DNA of 64,000 nt from Streptomyces uncialis (GTDB lineage: Bacteria; Actinomycetota; Actinomycetes; Streptomycetales; Streptomycetaceae), in contig NZ_CP109583.1 of NCBI RefSeq assembly GCF_036250755.1, positions 4,340,001-4,404,000 of the forward strand, written 5' to 3'. The notes beneath the pieces are model-generated. The model was not told where the DNA came from, searched no databases, and saw only the letters and a program-made list of their open reading frames with translations. Positions 50,286 through 58,020 of the stretch are shown here, in pieces (positions within the stretch are counted from its first letter, which is position 1; each line of letters opens with the position of its first letter). A program made the translations under genes and the position numbers.

Positions 50286-50568
50286 TTCATCGGCTCCGTT
50301 CTGTGGTCGCGTACGACCGTTGTGCGGGGGAGGGGGTCCGGACCGGTGACGGGTCCGGTGCGCGGTGGGTCCGGTGCGGCTTGCGGTGGGTCCGGGTGAC
50401 CGGTTCGCTGATCGTCGTGGTCACGCCGGTCGGTGTTCCGGCCGGGGGTGACCCCGTGACGGTGACCGTGTCCGTGCTCATGGCCTCCGTCGCGGCCATG
50501 GCCGTGGCCTCGGTCGCGGCCTCGGTCGTGGCCCCGGCTATGCCCCCGGTCATCGCCTCCGGTCACGG
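50286..50568. repeat. low-complexity GACCGNGGC-type repeats upstream of the HelD-like gene
   Basis: On the minus strand this stretch repeats GACC(G/A)AGGCC and GGCCATG-type words. One frame reads as a His/Gly/Arg/Asp-rich string ('HDRGRDRGHGHGRDGGHEHG') that runs up to and overlaps the HelD-like start. There is no credible start codon, so I treat it as simple-sequence DNA rather than a gene. Confidence 0.4.
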
Positions 50569-50754
50569 TCACGGTCGTGGCCGGTTCGGGTCGGCCGGTG
50601 GTGGGGCGACGGCAGGCCGAACCGTGCCGGTCTCGTCCGGCGGCATGCCCATCCGCGCCTGCTCGCCCACCTCCCGCGACCGCACCGCGAGCGCGAGGGC
50701 GACCAGTGGTTCGACGCCCCCGCACGACCCGAACGTCGACAACAGCACTCGCAT
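50569..50754 (-). pseudogene. 5' fragment of a GT1-family (UGT-like) glycosyltransferase
   Basis: ATG 50754 behind GGGGGG starts 'MRVLLSTFGSCGGVEPLVAL', the unmistakable N terminus of antibiotic-type and UGT-like glycosyltransferases (normally '...TFGSRGDVxPLVAL'). It continues 'EQARMGMPPDE' where the family has 'VRVCAPPDF'. After about 40 residues the homology stops and the frame ends at 50569, compared with about 400 residues in a complete enzyme. The remaining gene is not found nearby, so this is a truncated remnant. Confidence 0.65.
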
Positions 50755-51060
50755 TCCGTGACCCCCCGATGTCCGTTGTTCCCGGCTTCGGTCGGTGATT
50801 CTGCGTCACGACGGGGGCCTTGCCGCAAGGCCCCCCATGCGCTATACGTTGAGCATGGAAAGGCGTGGGTACTCCGCTTTCCCCATTCTCCCTCCCCCGC
50901 TCCCGTCCGCCGTCGACGGGCCCCTTCCCCGCGAAGCCGCGCCGCGCCGCGCATGGCGTTCCGGGCACACAGGGCGGGCCGGACGAGCCACCGCCGTCCC
51001 CGAAGGACCTCCCCGGCCCGGCCCCCGGCACACCGAGGCGTACGGCTTCCCCGGCCCGGC
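50755..51060. other. intergenic region, no gene supported
   Basis: Non-coding GC-rich DNA between the glycosyltransferase fragment and the HAD-like gene. No promoter, terminator or repeat could be recognised with confidence. Confidence 0.35.
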
Positions 51061-51648
51061 TCACGGCGCACTCCGGGGTGCCGGGGTGCCGGAAACCTCG
51101 TGCAGCCACTCACCGAGAGTGCCGTAGTCGGCGTCGGTGAGTCCGCGCGTGGGGTCGACGCGGTGGAGCAAGGCTTGCCCTGAGTGGTGGGCGGACGCCC
51201 AGGCCCGATCGGCGTCGGTGATCTCATCGTCCACCCAGACGAACGAACGCCCCGCCGCCCACTCCACGAGAGCCCGGGTCTTCCAGTGCACCCCGGCCCG
51301 CGCGGCCCGGTCATCGGCGGTGTCCCACTCGGCACGGTCATCGGCGCCGGACGGCTCCGGCCAGGCCACCACTGGCAGCTGCGGCAGTCCGATCAGCGGC
51401 GCGACGCATTCGTTCGCCTCGTCCATCCAGGTAGTGGCCCACACCAGCTCGCAAGGCAGGGCCAGCAGCCGTGGCCCGTGCCCGGGGTCGATCCTGGCCA
51501 GCAGCGGATTCGAGGCAGCCGCCCCGGCCCCATGACCGGTCCGATACGTCGGGTACCCGTCCGGAAACCGCTCCGGTGACCCGCCGAACGGGATCAGCGG
51601 GCCGTCGACATCGAGGAACAGCAGGGGGAGGGGTCCGGGGGCGGTCAC
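51061..51648 (-). CDS. HAD-domain hypothetical protein
   Basis: A 195-residue protein opening 'PLPLLFLDVDGPLIPFGGSP', the HAD motif I (D-x-D) of the secondary-structure-adapted HAD proteins common in Streptomyces. 'ELVWATTWMDEANECVAPLI' supplies the motif II Thr, and 'SFVWVDDEITDADRAWASAH' the acidic motif IV. It is probably a small phosphatase acting in the cytoplasm; the substrate is unknown. It ends '...SGTPAPRSAP'. Confidence 0.85.
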   Translation of the reverse strand: MTAPGPLPLLFLDVDGPLIPFGGSPERFPDGYPTYRTGHGAGAAASNPLLARIDPGHGPRLLALPCELVWATTWMDEANECVAPLIGLPQLPVVAWPEPSGADDRAEWDTADDRAARAGVHWKTRALVEWAAGRSFVWVDDEITDADRAWASAHHSGQALLHRVDPTRGLTDADYGTLGEWLHEVSGTPAPRSAP

Positions 51649-52087
51649 CCCGGCACCGTACGGGACGGCGTGGGGTGCGGCGGTGCCGGGACAGGCGGAG
51701 GCTCAGCGCCAGGACGGCGGACCGTTCGACGGCGGGACGGGCGGACCGTCCGGTAAGGCACGGCGGACGTTCACCGGTAGGGCAGGCGGGCGGTTCAGTG
51801 CCTGCTGGTCGGCACCTTCGAGGTCAGAGCTCGGTCGTCCAGACCCGACAGTGCCAGCCGCAGCTCAGGCTGCGACTCTCAGCTCTTCGGCCAAAAGTAC
51901 GCTGCCCTCATTTCGAGCAGCAGTCGGCGATCTTGAGGCTCGTGGATGTTCACGAGAAATGGACGTCACTGCCGGAGCGCGTGGTGGCCGACAGAGTTGC
52001 TCGGCCGTGATCGGGGACTGCTCGATCCGCTGCCATATCCTTCTGCCGTGGCGAACAGGCCGCGACATCGGGCAGGACGGGGTTGGG
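51649..52087. other. intergenic region, no gene supported
   Basis: The first 140 bp contain reiterated GGACGGCGGACC/GGCGGACCGTCCGG words. The rest is less GC-rich, mixed sequence (51870-51970) with no ORF having a ribosome-binding site. Confidence 0.35.
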
Positions 52088-52306
52088 GTGTCACGAGACC
52101 CGAGGGGCGATTTCCTTGATGGCCCGGCTTGGATGTGCTTGAGCATCCTCGTCTTCGGGTGGACGGCGGCCAGTAGCGGCACCGCGCCCTGGGTGAGGGT
52201 CGCCGCGACGCTGATGCTGGTGGCCTGGGTGGTGTTGCTGGCGAGACACCTTCTGCGACGTGCCCGCGGCCGTAAGTCTTCCGAGTCGGATGAATCGGCG
52301 TCCTGA
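52088..52306 (+). CDS. small membrane protein, hypothetical
   Basis: A possible GTG start at 52088 (after GGACGGGG) gives 72 residues with two hydrophobic segments ('AWMCLSILVFGWTAASSG' and 'VAATLMLVAWVVLLARHLL') and a basic then acidic C-terminal tail ('RRARGRKSSESDESAS'). The composition fits a real small inner-membrane protein, but no family is recognised and the start is uncertain. A hairpin follows the stop. Confidence 0.5.
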   Translation: MSRDPRGDFLDGPAWMCLSILVFGWTAASSGTAPWVRVAATLMLVAWVVLLARHLLRRARGRKSSESDESAS

Positions 52307-52330
52307 AGGACGCCGGGACCGGGACCGGGG

Positions 52331-52358
52331 CCGGTCGGCCGTGAGGGCGGCCGACCGG
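52331..52358 (+). terminator. hairpin after the small membrane protein gene
   Basis: CCGGTCGGCC (52331-52340) and its complement (52349-52358) with an 8-base loop lie 25 bp after the stop. There is no T-run, as usual in Streptomyces. Confidence 0.55.
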
Positions 52359-52520
52359 CGGAGTGTGACCGGCAGAGATCACCGCCGGACAGCGGTCGTC
52401 CACCGGCGGCGATGGAACGGAACGCCGGAACGGGTGGCATGGGAGGGCCGTGGGCCCGGGTACGCGCAGAGCGGGCGTGCCCGCACGTCCGCCCGGTACC
52501 CGGAACAGGAGGATGCCCTC

Positions 52521-53075
52521 ATGAGCCCCGTGAACTCTGTGGATCCCAGCAACCCCGGCAACCCCGTCGGCCCCGCCCACCAGGTGGGTTCCGCGAGCCC
52601 AGACGGGGTGACGGCCCCCGTGTCCTCCTCGGCGCCCGGGGCCACGCGCCCGCGCGTGGCCCTGTCCACGGTCGTCCTGGAGTGTTCCGACGCCGATGAG
52701 CTGGCCGCGTTCTACCAGCGGCTGCTCGGCTGGGAGGTCGAGCGGCAGGAACCTGACTGGGTGAAGCTGCGGGCACCCGGGCGGGGGGACGGCTCCGGGG
52801 GTACGGGGATCGCGTTGCAGTCGGACGACACCTACGTACCGCCCGTCTGGCCCGGGGTGCCCGGCGCCCAGCAGATGATGGCCCATCTCGACTTCGAGGT
52901 GGCCGACTTGGCGGCGGCGACCGCGTACGCCGTCGCGTCGGGCGCCGCACTCGCCACCCACCAGGCGGCGGCCGACACCCGGGTCCTCTTCGACCCGGCC
53001 GGACACCCGTTCTGCCTGTGGACGAAGGAGGGGACGGGGTCAGACGCGGACACGAACAGGGAGACCGGGCGGTGA
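52521..53075 (+). CDS. VOC superfamily protein
   Basis: A 184-residue protein with a disordered 50-residue Ser/Pro/Gly-rich N terminus. A VOC domain follows: 'VALSTVVLECSDADELAAFY', 'LLGWEVERQEPDWVKLRAPG', 'QQMMAHLDFEVADLAAATAY' and 'DTRVLFDPAGHPFCLWTKEG'. ATG 52521 follows AGGAGG. The pocket residues (His in 'MAHLDF', Glu-like position changed) fit a ligand-binding rather than a classic glyoxalase I role. It is unrelated in sequence detail to the VOC protein at 47394. Confidence 0.85.
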   Translation: MSPVNSVDPSNPGNPVGPAHQVGSASPDGVTAPVSSSAPGATRPRVALSTVVLECSDADELAAFYQRLLGWEVERQEPDWVKLRAPGRGDGSGGTGIALQSDDTYVPPVWPGVPGAQQMMAHLDFEVADLAAATAYAVASGAALATHQAAADTRVLFDPAGHPFCLWTKEGTGSDADTNRETGR

Positions 53076-53269
53076 GGGGGCGCCTTGGTGACCCAGGGCC
53101 CGTCCGAGGCCCGCACCGGAATCCGCACCGGAGCCGCCCCTGATATCCCTGACATCCCTGACATCCCCCCTACCGACCAGCCGGACCAGGACCTTGGAGG
53201 TATCCCCACCTCCGTTCCGGAGGCTGTCGCCATGGGCGCGGCCGGTCCGCCCCGGCAGGGTGTGGGGGC

Positions 53270-54550
53270 ATGAAGGCAACAGTGAAGACCTCCCGGGCCC
53301 GGCTCATCACCGCCGTCGCGCTCGCCTCCACCTTCGCGGCCACGGCCCTCGTGCCCGCCGCGGTGGCCGCTCCCCGTCCGTTACCCATGGACGCCGTGAC
53401 CTCCGCGGACGGCCGTCCCACCTCACGGCAGCTCCAGCGCGAGGCGGCCCGCGTCCTCGCGGAAGGCGGGTTCGTCGGCGTCTCGGTGCGGGTGCGCGAC
53501 GGCGCCCGCACCCTGCACGCCCAGGCGGGCGAGGCCGAGCTGGGCACCGGCCGTCCCGTGCCGCGCGGGGCGGAGTTCAGGATGGCCAGCGTCACCAAGC
53601 CGTTCGTGGCGACCGTGGTGCTGCAACTCGTCGCCGAGGGCCGGCTGTCCCTGGACGACACCGTCGAGCGCTGGCTGCCGGGTGTGGTGAGCGGCAACGG
53701 CAACGACGGCAGCCGCATCACCGTCAGACATCTGCTCCAGCACACCAGCGGCGTCCACAACTACAGCCCCGAGGACGACACCGGGAGCACCGCCGCCGAT
53801 TTCGAACGGACCAGGTTCGACCACTGGGACCCCGAGCAGCTGGTGGCCGGGGCGATGCGCCGGGCGCCGGACTTCTATCCCGTCCCCGATCCCGTTCCCG
53901 TACCGCCCGAAGGCCCCAAGCCCGCCTGGAACTACTCCAACCCCGGTTACGTCCTCGCCGGGATGATCATCAAGAAGGTCACCGGGCGGACCTGGGCCGA
54001 GGAGGTGCGCGACCGCGTCATCCGCCCGCTGGGTCTGACCGGCACCTACGCCCCCGGCGACAACCCCCACCTGAAGCGGCCGCACGCGCACACCTACCAT
54101 CTCTTCCCCGGCTCGGTCACGCGGACGGACACCACGACCAGGAACATCTCCGCGGCGGACGCGGCCGCCGCCCTGGTCGGCACCGAACGCGACGTGGACC
54201 GCTTCTTCACCGCCCTTCTCGACGGACGCCTGCTGCCTCCCGCCCAGCTCGCGGAGATGCGCGGGACGGTGCCCGTCAGCGAGCGCCACGACGAGGGCTT
54301 TCCCGGTATGCGGTACGGCCTGGGGCTGATGCGCCAGCCGCTGACCTGCGACGACCACACCTGGGGTCACGCGGGGAGTCATGAGGGGGGCGCCGTGAGC
54401 ACCGGCTTCATCGAGAGCGGACGCCGCTCGGTCGTCGTCGTCGCCAGCGGAACGGGCGGCAGCCCCGAGCAGTTGCTCGCGGGCGAGCGGGCGGTACGCG
54501 GTCTCGTGGACCGCACCCTGTGCGCCGGTACGGGCGCCGGTACCCGCTGA
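53270..54550 (+). CDS. secreted serine D-Ala-D-Ala carboxypeptidase / class C beta-lactamase-like protein
   Basis: A 426-residue secreted hydrolase. The signal peptide ends around 'VPAAVAAPRP'. The active-site S-x-x-K is in 'FRMASVTKPFVATVVLQ', Y-x-N in 'WNYSNPGYVLAGMII', and the third motif is His-Ala-Gly ('TWGHAGSHEGG'). 'LLQHTSGVHNY' is the usual strand after the first motif. This is the Streptomyces R61 DD-peptidase/esterase group, so an extracellular wall-active or beta-lactam-interacting enzyme is likely. ATG 53270 follows GGTGTGGGGG. Confidence 0.92.
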   Translation: MKATVKTSRARLITAVALASTFAATALVPAAVAAPRPLPMDAVTSADGRPTSRQLQREAARVLAEGGFVGVSVRVRDGARTLHAQAGEAELGTGRPVPRGAEFRMASVTKPFVATVVLQLVAEGRLSLDDTVERWLPGVVSGNGNDGSRITVRHLLQHTSGVHNYSPEDDTGSTAADFERTRFDHWDPEQLVAGAMRRAPDFYPVPDPVPVPPEGPKPAWNYSNPGYVLAGMIIKKVTGRTWAEEVRDRVIRPLGLTGTYAPGDNPHLKRPHAHTYHLFPGSVTRTDTTTRNISAADAAAALVGTERDVDRFFTALLDGRLLPPAQLAEMRGTVPVSERHDEGFPGMRYGLGLMRQPLTCDDHTWGHAGSHEGGAVSTGFIESGRRSVVVVASGTGGSPEQLLAGERAVRGLVDRTLCAGTGAGTR

Positions 54551-54583
54551 CGCGATGCCTCGTGGGTGCGGTTCCCCGAACGG

Positions 54584-54787
54584 TCAACTCCGGCCGGACT
54601 CGCCGTGGTCGGCGGTGCACGGGCCCCGGGTGTGGACGTGTTCCGCGCACACGTGGTGAGTGACGCCGACGCCCCCGCTCATGCTGCCGTAGCCGACGGT
54701 CACCGGGGCGATGGTCCAGCGTCCGCACAGGCAGCAGTGCTCACCGTGCACCGGGGGCACCTGGGGGAACAGGTGGTCGAGGGTCAT
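54584..54787 (-). CDS. small Cys/His-rich hypothetical protein
   Basis: A 67-residue protein with potential zinc ligands in 'HGEHCCLCGRW' and 'HHVCAEHVHTRGPC', arranged like a small zinc ribbon. Its ATG overlaps the upstream stop (ATGA), so it is translationally coupled to the 116-aa gene. Pairs of such small genes divergent from a GntR-type regulator are common in Streptomyces; their function is unknown. Confidence 0.65.
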   Translation of the reverse strand: MTLDHLFPQVPPVHGEHCCLCGRWTIAPVTVGYGSMSGGVGVTHHVCAEHVHTRGPCTADHGESGRS

Positions 54788-55134
54788 GCGGACACCCCGA
54801 CCCGCGCCACATCGGACCCGTCGAACGTGAACGGGAGGTCCAGCCCGAGGGTGGCCGCGGCGACCGCCGCCCGCCGCTCGTGCTGCCGCTCGCGTTCCTC
54901 CTGCTCCCCGATCCAGTCGCGGAGGTACGGCGGAACGCGGTGACCCCACGGCGACGGCACGGACCGCGCGAGGACGTGTACGGGGACGGGGGTCCGGGCC
55001 GCGCAGATGACCAGGGGGCCGGGCTCGGCCCGATCGGCCAGGTACTGGACGGTGTGGCGCCCCGGGCTGGTGCGACGGGTCCACGGAAGGACGTCCAGCA
55101 CCCGTACGAGGGCACGGGAGATAGCATCACGCAT
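54784..55134 (-). CDS. hypothetical protein coupled to the Cys/His protein
   Basis: A 116-residue basic, helical protein ('RDAISRALVRVLDVLPWTRR', 'SPWGHRVPPYLRDWIGEQEE', 'RERQHERRAAVAAATLGLDL'). There is no signal peptide or membrane helix, and no family is recognised. It is divergent from the small GntR-type regulator across a 182-bp region containing a palindrome, and is likely controlled by it. Confidence 0.65.
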   Translation of the reverse strand: MRDAISRALVRVLDVLPWTRRTSPGRHTVQYLADRAEPGPLVICAARTPVPVHVLARSVPSPWGHRVPPYLRDWIGEQEERERQHERRAAVAAATLGLDLPFTFDGSDVARVGVSA

Positions 55135-55253
55135 ACGTCGTTCAGCTCCTTCGAAGCTGTTGCGGCGAGCCCCGGTGGACCGTTGGCGCGGTCTGCCGGG
55201 GCGCTTTTGTTGGTGAGAGTAGAGCCTTACGTCATGCCACGTAAAATCTAGTA

Positions 55254-55267
55254 AAGGTACATACCTT
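55254..55267. promoter_or_regulatory. palindrome in the divergent GntR region
   Basis: AAGGTACATACCTT is a 6+6 bp palindrome with a 2-bp centre, in an AT-rich block (TAAAATCTAGTAAAGG) between the divergent starts. It is the best operator candidate for the adjacent GntR-type protein. Confidence 0.5.
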
Positions 55268-55316
55268 CACGGCCCCTGTTGTACCCTGTCGCGTAAGTGC
55301 GGATATCGTTGGCGGC

Positions 55317-55598
55317 ATGGAATACGGCCCTGATGACGAGATCGAGCGGGACGCGCCCGAGCCCCCGTTCCACCAGCTCGCGGGCATCCTGCGGGCACGT
55401 ATCGCGCGGGGTGACTGGAAGCCGCGTCGCCCGATCTCCTCCGAGACCCGCTTGTGCGAAGAGTTCGGACTGTCCCGCCCGACCGTGCGCAGGGCCATCG
55501 CCGTCCTGGTCTCCGAGGACCGGCTGTTCGTCGTCCCGCAGCGGGGCACCTACGTCACAGAACGGAGCACTCAGAGCGAGGGCACCGGCGGCGGGTAG
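55317..55598 (+). CDS. GntR-type winged-helix regulator lacking an effector domain
   Basis: A 93-residue protein that is only the GntR DNA-binding domain: 'LAGILRARIARGDWKPRRP', 'LCEEFGLSRPTVRRAIAVL' and wing 'DRLFVVPQRGTYVTER'. Typical GntR regulators are about 240 residues. The effector-binding part is absent, not just frameshifted, since the frame ends cleanly in 'SEGTGGG'. ATG 55317. It probably acts as a short constitutive repressor or with a partner protein. Confidence 0.85.
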   Translation: MEYGPDDEIERDAPEPPFHQLAGILRARIARGDWKPRRPISSETRLCEEFGLSRPTVRRAIAVLVSEDRLFVVPQRGTYVTERSTQSEGTGGG

Positions 55599-55616
55599 CC
55601 CGAAGGTTCAGCGGAC

Positions 55617-56075
55617 TCAGTCGGCCAGGAAGCCCTCGGGGCCGTCCCGTTCGAACAGGTGCCGGTAGGCGGGGTGGGCGGCCAGGAACTTCTCGTGTTC
55701 CGGGTCCAGCAGGCCGCAGGAACACGCCCCCGGATGGCCGGTGAACAGGGTGCACCAGTCGTCGCGGCCGACCGGCTTGCCGTTCCCTTCGGCGCAGTCG
55801 CGCAGGACGAGGACGGTTCGCGGGTCGCGCCAGTCCGCCCACTGGGTCCACACGCTCTCGGGCGGGGAGCTGTCGAGCAGACGGACGGCGGCGGCGTGCA
55901 GACCCGGGTGATCTTCCTCGATCTCGCAACGGAGATCCGTCACGACGTCGGTTTCGTCGTCGCCGAGGGGAGCCGCCGTCAACGCGTCGAGAACCAGGGC
56001 CGGGGGAAGGGAACGGGCGGCTCCGCATATCGATGGCCGTTGACCTTGTCCGCTCTCACGTCGCGTGGGCACCAT
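55617..56075 (-). CDS. hypothetical protein
   Basis: A 152-residue acidic protein starting at ATG 56075 behind GAGGGGA. It contains 'TDLRCEIEEDHPGLHAAAVR', 'VWTQWADWRDPRTVLVLRDC' and a C-terminal Cys cluster 'WCTLFTGHPGACSCG', then 'DPEHEKFLAAHPAYRHLFE'. No known family or transmembrane segment was recognised. It converges with the GntR gene. Confidence 0.6.
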   Translation of the reverse strand: MVPTRRESGQGQRPSICGAARSLPPALVLDALTAAPLGDDETDVVTDLRCEIEEDHPGLHAAAVRLLDSSPPESVWTQWADWRDPRTVLVLRDCAEGNGKPVGRDDWCTLFTGHPGACSCGLLDPEHEKFLAAHPAYRHLFERDGPEGFLAD

Positions 56076-56156
56076 GTCGATTCCCCTCACTCAGGCGCAG
56101 AAGATTTCAGAACCCGTCGCGGAGCAGAAGGACCGTAGATTCCTTTCGCCGTCACC

Positions 56157-56378
56157 TCAGATTCTCCGGCGGCTGTTCGCGTTGACTTGGGCAACGGCGT
56201 CACTGAGCCGGACCGACGCTGTGGCGGGGCTCAGATTCTCCAGCCTCGTGCACCATTCCTGTCCACCGCTGACCGGGCGCAGGAAGTAGACCCCTTCTTC
56301 CCGGTCCATGACTTCCCCGACGCGTGCGGCGAGGCAGTCGTAAACGATGGCACCAATTGCGTGTTCACCTTCCCCCAT
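56157..56378 (-). CDS. small conserved hypothetical protein
   Basis: A 73-residue protein ('IGAIVYDCLAARVGEVMDRE', 'GVYFLRPVSGGQEWCTRLE', 'LSDAVAQVNANSRRR'). The beta-rich 'VYD...RVGEVMD...LRPVxGGxEW' pattern is common in Streptomyces small proteins encoded beside XRE/GntR regulators, with no known role. ATG 56378 has GGGGTGA upstream. Confidence 0.65.
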   Translation of the reverse strand: MGEGEHAIGAIVYDCLAARVGEVMDREEGVYFLRPVSGGQEWCTRLENLSPATASVRLSDAVAQVNANSRRRI

Positions 56379-56793
56379 GCCGTCACCCCTTCATCCGGAA
56401 TTCGGCGGCGCGGGTGAAGGATGACGGTCTCGTGGAAGTCCCGGATCGCGTCGAGGTGTTCTCGTCCGCGTTCGTTCCTCTTGCCGCCGTTTCAGAGATC
56501 GGGTACTCGCCGGCACGCGTCGGCTCAAGTCCGGCGCCCCGAGACCTGGCGCTGGTCAAGAGCGCTGCTGGACGAGGTCCCCCGCCTTGCGGGCCGGACA
56601 GGTACGTGCGGCCCGTCGGTTCGAACACTTCGCTGCGCATGGTCGGCGCTCGCCCCCTTCACTGTCGATGCAGTCGCTGTCAGTAATCAGTCAACGACCG
56701 AACGGCAGAGTGAAAGTGCACAAGAAGTGCACAAGGCTCCCTCGTGGGTAGCTCTACCTTGGGAACGCAACCGATCAGAGAGACGCTGATGCC
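56379..56793. other. intergenic region with direct repeats, no gene confidently supported
   Basis: A minus-strand frame at 56383-56640 is open, but its composition (Ser/Thr/Arg-rich, no domain) does not convince. Near the right end, two abutting 11-bp repeats lie before the XRE-TPR gene (see 56714-56735). Confidence 0.4.
56714..56735. promoter_or_regulatory. tandem 11-bp direct repeat upstream of the XRE-TPR gene
   Basis: AAGTGCACAAG occurs twice in immediate succession (56714-56724, 56725-56735), each with a GTGCAC palindromic core. One helical turn separates the cores, as expected for cooperative binding by a dimeric regulator. It is 59-80 bp upstream of the ATG. Confidence 0.6.
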
Positions 56794-57969
56794 ATGGGAG
56801 CGATCATCGAAGTCCCCGGACCAGGGGCCAACGTCGCCCGGCTGCGCAAGGCCCGGGGCTGGGGCCAGGACCGGTTGGCAGCCGCGGCCGGTGTGTCCAA
56901 GTCCCAACTCGGCAAGGTCGAGCGAGGAGAACGAACTCTTACCCAGGGAGTCGCGGCCTCGATCGCAAGGGTCATGGGCCTTTCGCTGGAGGAGGTTCTG
57001 GGTTCTGTACCCGTTTCCCCGAATTCGGAAGAGTCGCTGAAGTCGCTCCAGGCCGCTGTACGACGTTTTGACCTCCCCGGGGACACGGAGGCCGGCGAAG
57101 CCGAGTTGAGGAACGCCCTGAAGGAAATGGTGGATCTTCGCGGTGCCGCGAATTTAGCGGAAGTCCTCAAGAAGCTGCCTGATCTTCTTTCGGGGGTCCA
57201 GGCATACGCCAACTCCACCGGAACGGCGGAAGCGTGGGCCATGGTTTCGCAAGCCTACTCCGCTGTCTATTGGCTGGCCGCCAGGCATCGATGGATGATA
57301 CTTGCCGACCTGGCAGTGACCAAACAGAAAATCGCAGCACAGCAAGCGGACTCGATCAGCCTTGCCATCGCGGCACGCGATGAAGCAGGGGTGCACCTCA
57401 ATCACGGCGATTTCATGGACGGGCTGGCCGTCGTGGACCGCGCCATTGTGCAAGTCGAATCTGCCACCACCGGTCACGAACGAGCGTACGCGCTTGGCAT
57501 GCTCCACCTTCGAGGTCTGACCCTCGCGGGCCGCGCCAAGGAGAGGCGGACCGCCGACGCGCATATCAACAGGGCATGGAACCTCTCCGAGGAATTCGAT
57601 CACGAATTGAATCGATACGGTATCCACTTCGGGCCGGAGAACACCGCCGTGCATGTGATTGCCACATCGGGTGACCTCAACCGCCACGAGGACGCGATCG
57701 CCACCATGGGTGACCTGAGCGGCAAGAAGGGAATCACACTTCCGGCCACCAGGATCAGCCCTCTCCATATGAACATCGCCCGGTCCAATCTGGCGCTCGG
57801 GAACCGCGATTCCGCGTTGGAGCACCTGGAGAAAGCCTGGACGCTGGCACCGCAATTGGCGAAGGTCCACCCAACCTCCCAAGAATTGTTGCGCGTCCTC
57901 ACGAGTCACCACAAGCGCAGCAATCCACGACTGACCAAGCTGGCGAAATTGGCGAACATCCAGTTCTGA
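56794..57969 (+). CDS. XRE-family regulator with C-terminal TPR domain
   Basis: A 391-residue protein. The helix-turn-helix is at about residues 12-66 ('ARLRKARGWGQDRLAAAAG', 'VSKSQLGKVERGERTLTQG', 'VAASIARVMGLSLEEVLGS'). The rest is an all-helical TPR-like array ('AMVSQAYSAVYWLAARHRW', 'SLAIAARDEAGVHLNHGDF', 'YALGMLHLRGLTLAGRAKE', 'LHMNIARSNLALGNRDSALE'). Such HTH-TPR proteins sense peptides or partner proteins. It heads a run of three co-oriented TPR genes without HTH. Confidence 0.88.
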   Translation: MGAIIEVPGPGANVARLRKARGWGQDRLAAAAGVSKSQLGKVERGERTLTQGVAASIARVMGLSLEEVLGSVPVSPNSEESLKSLQAAVRRFDLPGDTEAGEAELRNALKEMVDLRGAANLAEVLKKLPDLLSGVQAYANSTGTAEAWAMVSQAYSAVYWLAARHRWMILADLAVTKQKIAAQQADSISLAIAARDEAGVHLNHGDFMDGLAVVDRAIVQVESATTGHERAYALGMLHLRGLTLAGRAKERRTADAHINRAWNLSEEFDHELNRYGIHFGPENTAVHVIATSGDLNRHEDAIATMGDLSGKKGITLPATRISPLHMNIARSNLALGNRDSALEHLEKAWTLAPQLAKVHPTSQELLRVLTSHHKRSNPRLTKLAKLANIQF

Positions 57970-58020
57970 CTTCGAACCCGCCGCGCCCCACCAGGACTTG
58001 TCGAGCTCGGGAGGCTTGAT

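Noticed and set aside
47994..50340. Rifampicin-associated element upstream of the HelD-like gene
   Set aside because: No GGGGCTTGC-type inverted repeat was seen in the region before 50285, so a HelR-specific regulation claim is not made.
50282..51109. His/Gly/Arg-rich open frame overlapping the HelD-like start
   Set aside because: Built from simple DNA repeats, no start signal, and it crosses the glycosyltransferase stub in another frame.
56383..56640. 85-codon minus-strand ORF
   Set aside because: Ser/Thr/Arg-rich translation without a recognisable family; the start signal is weak, so it is not called as a gene.
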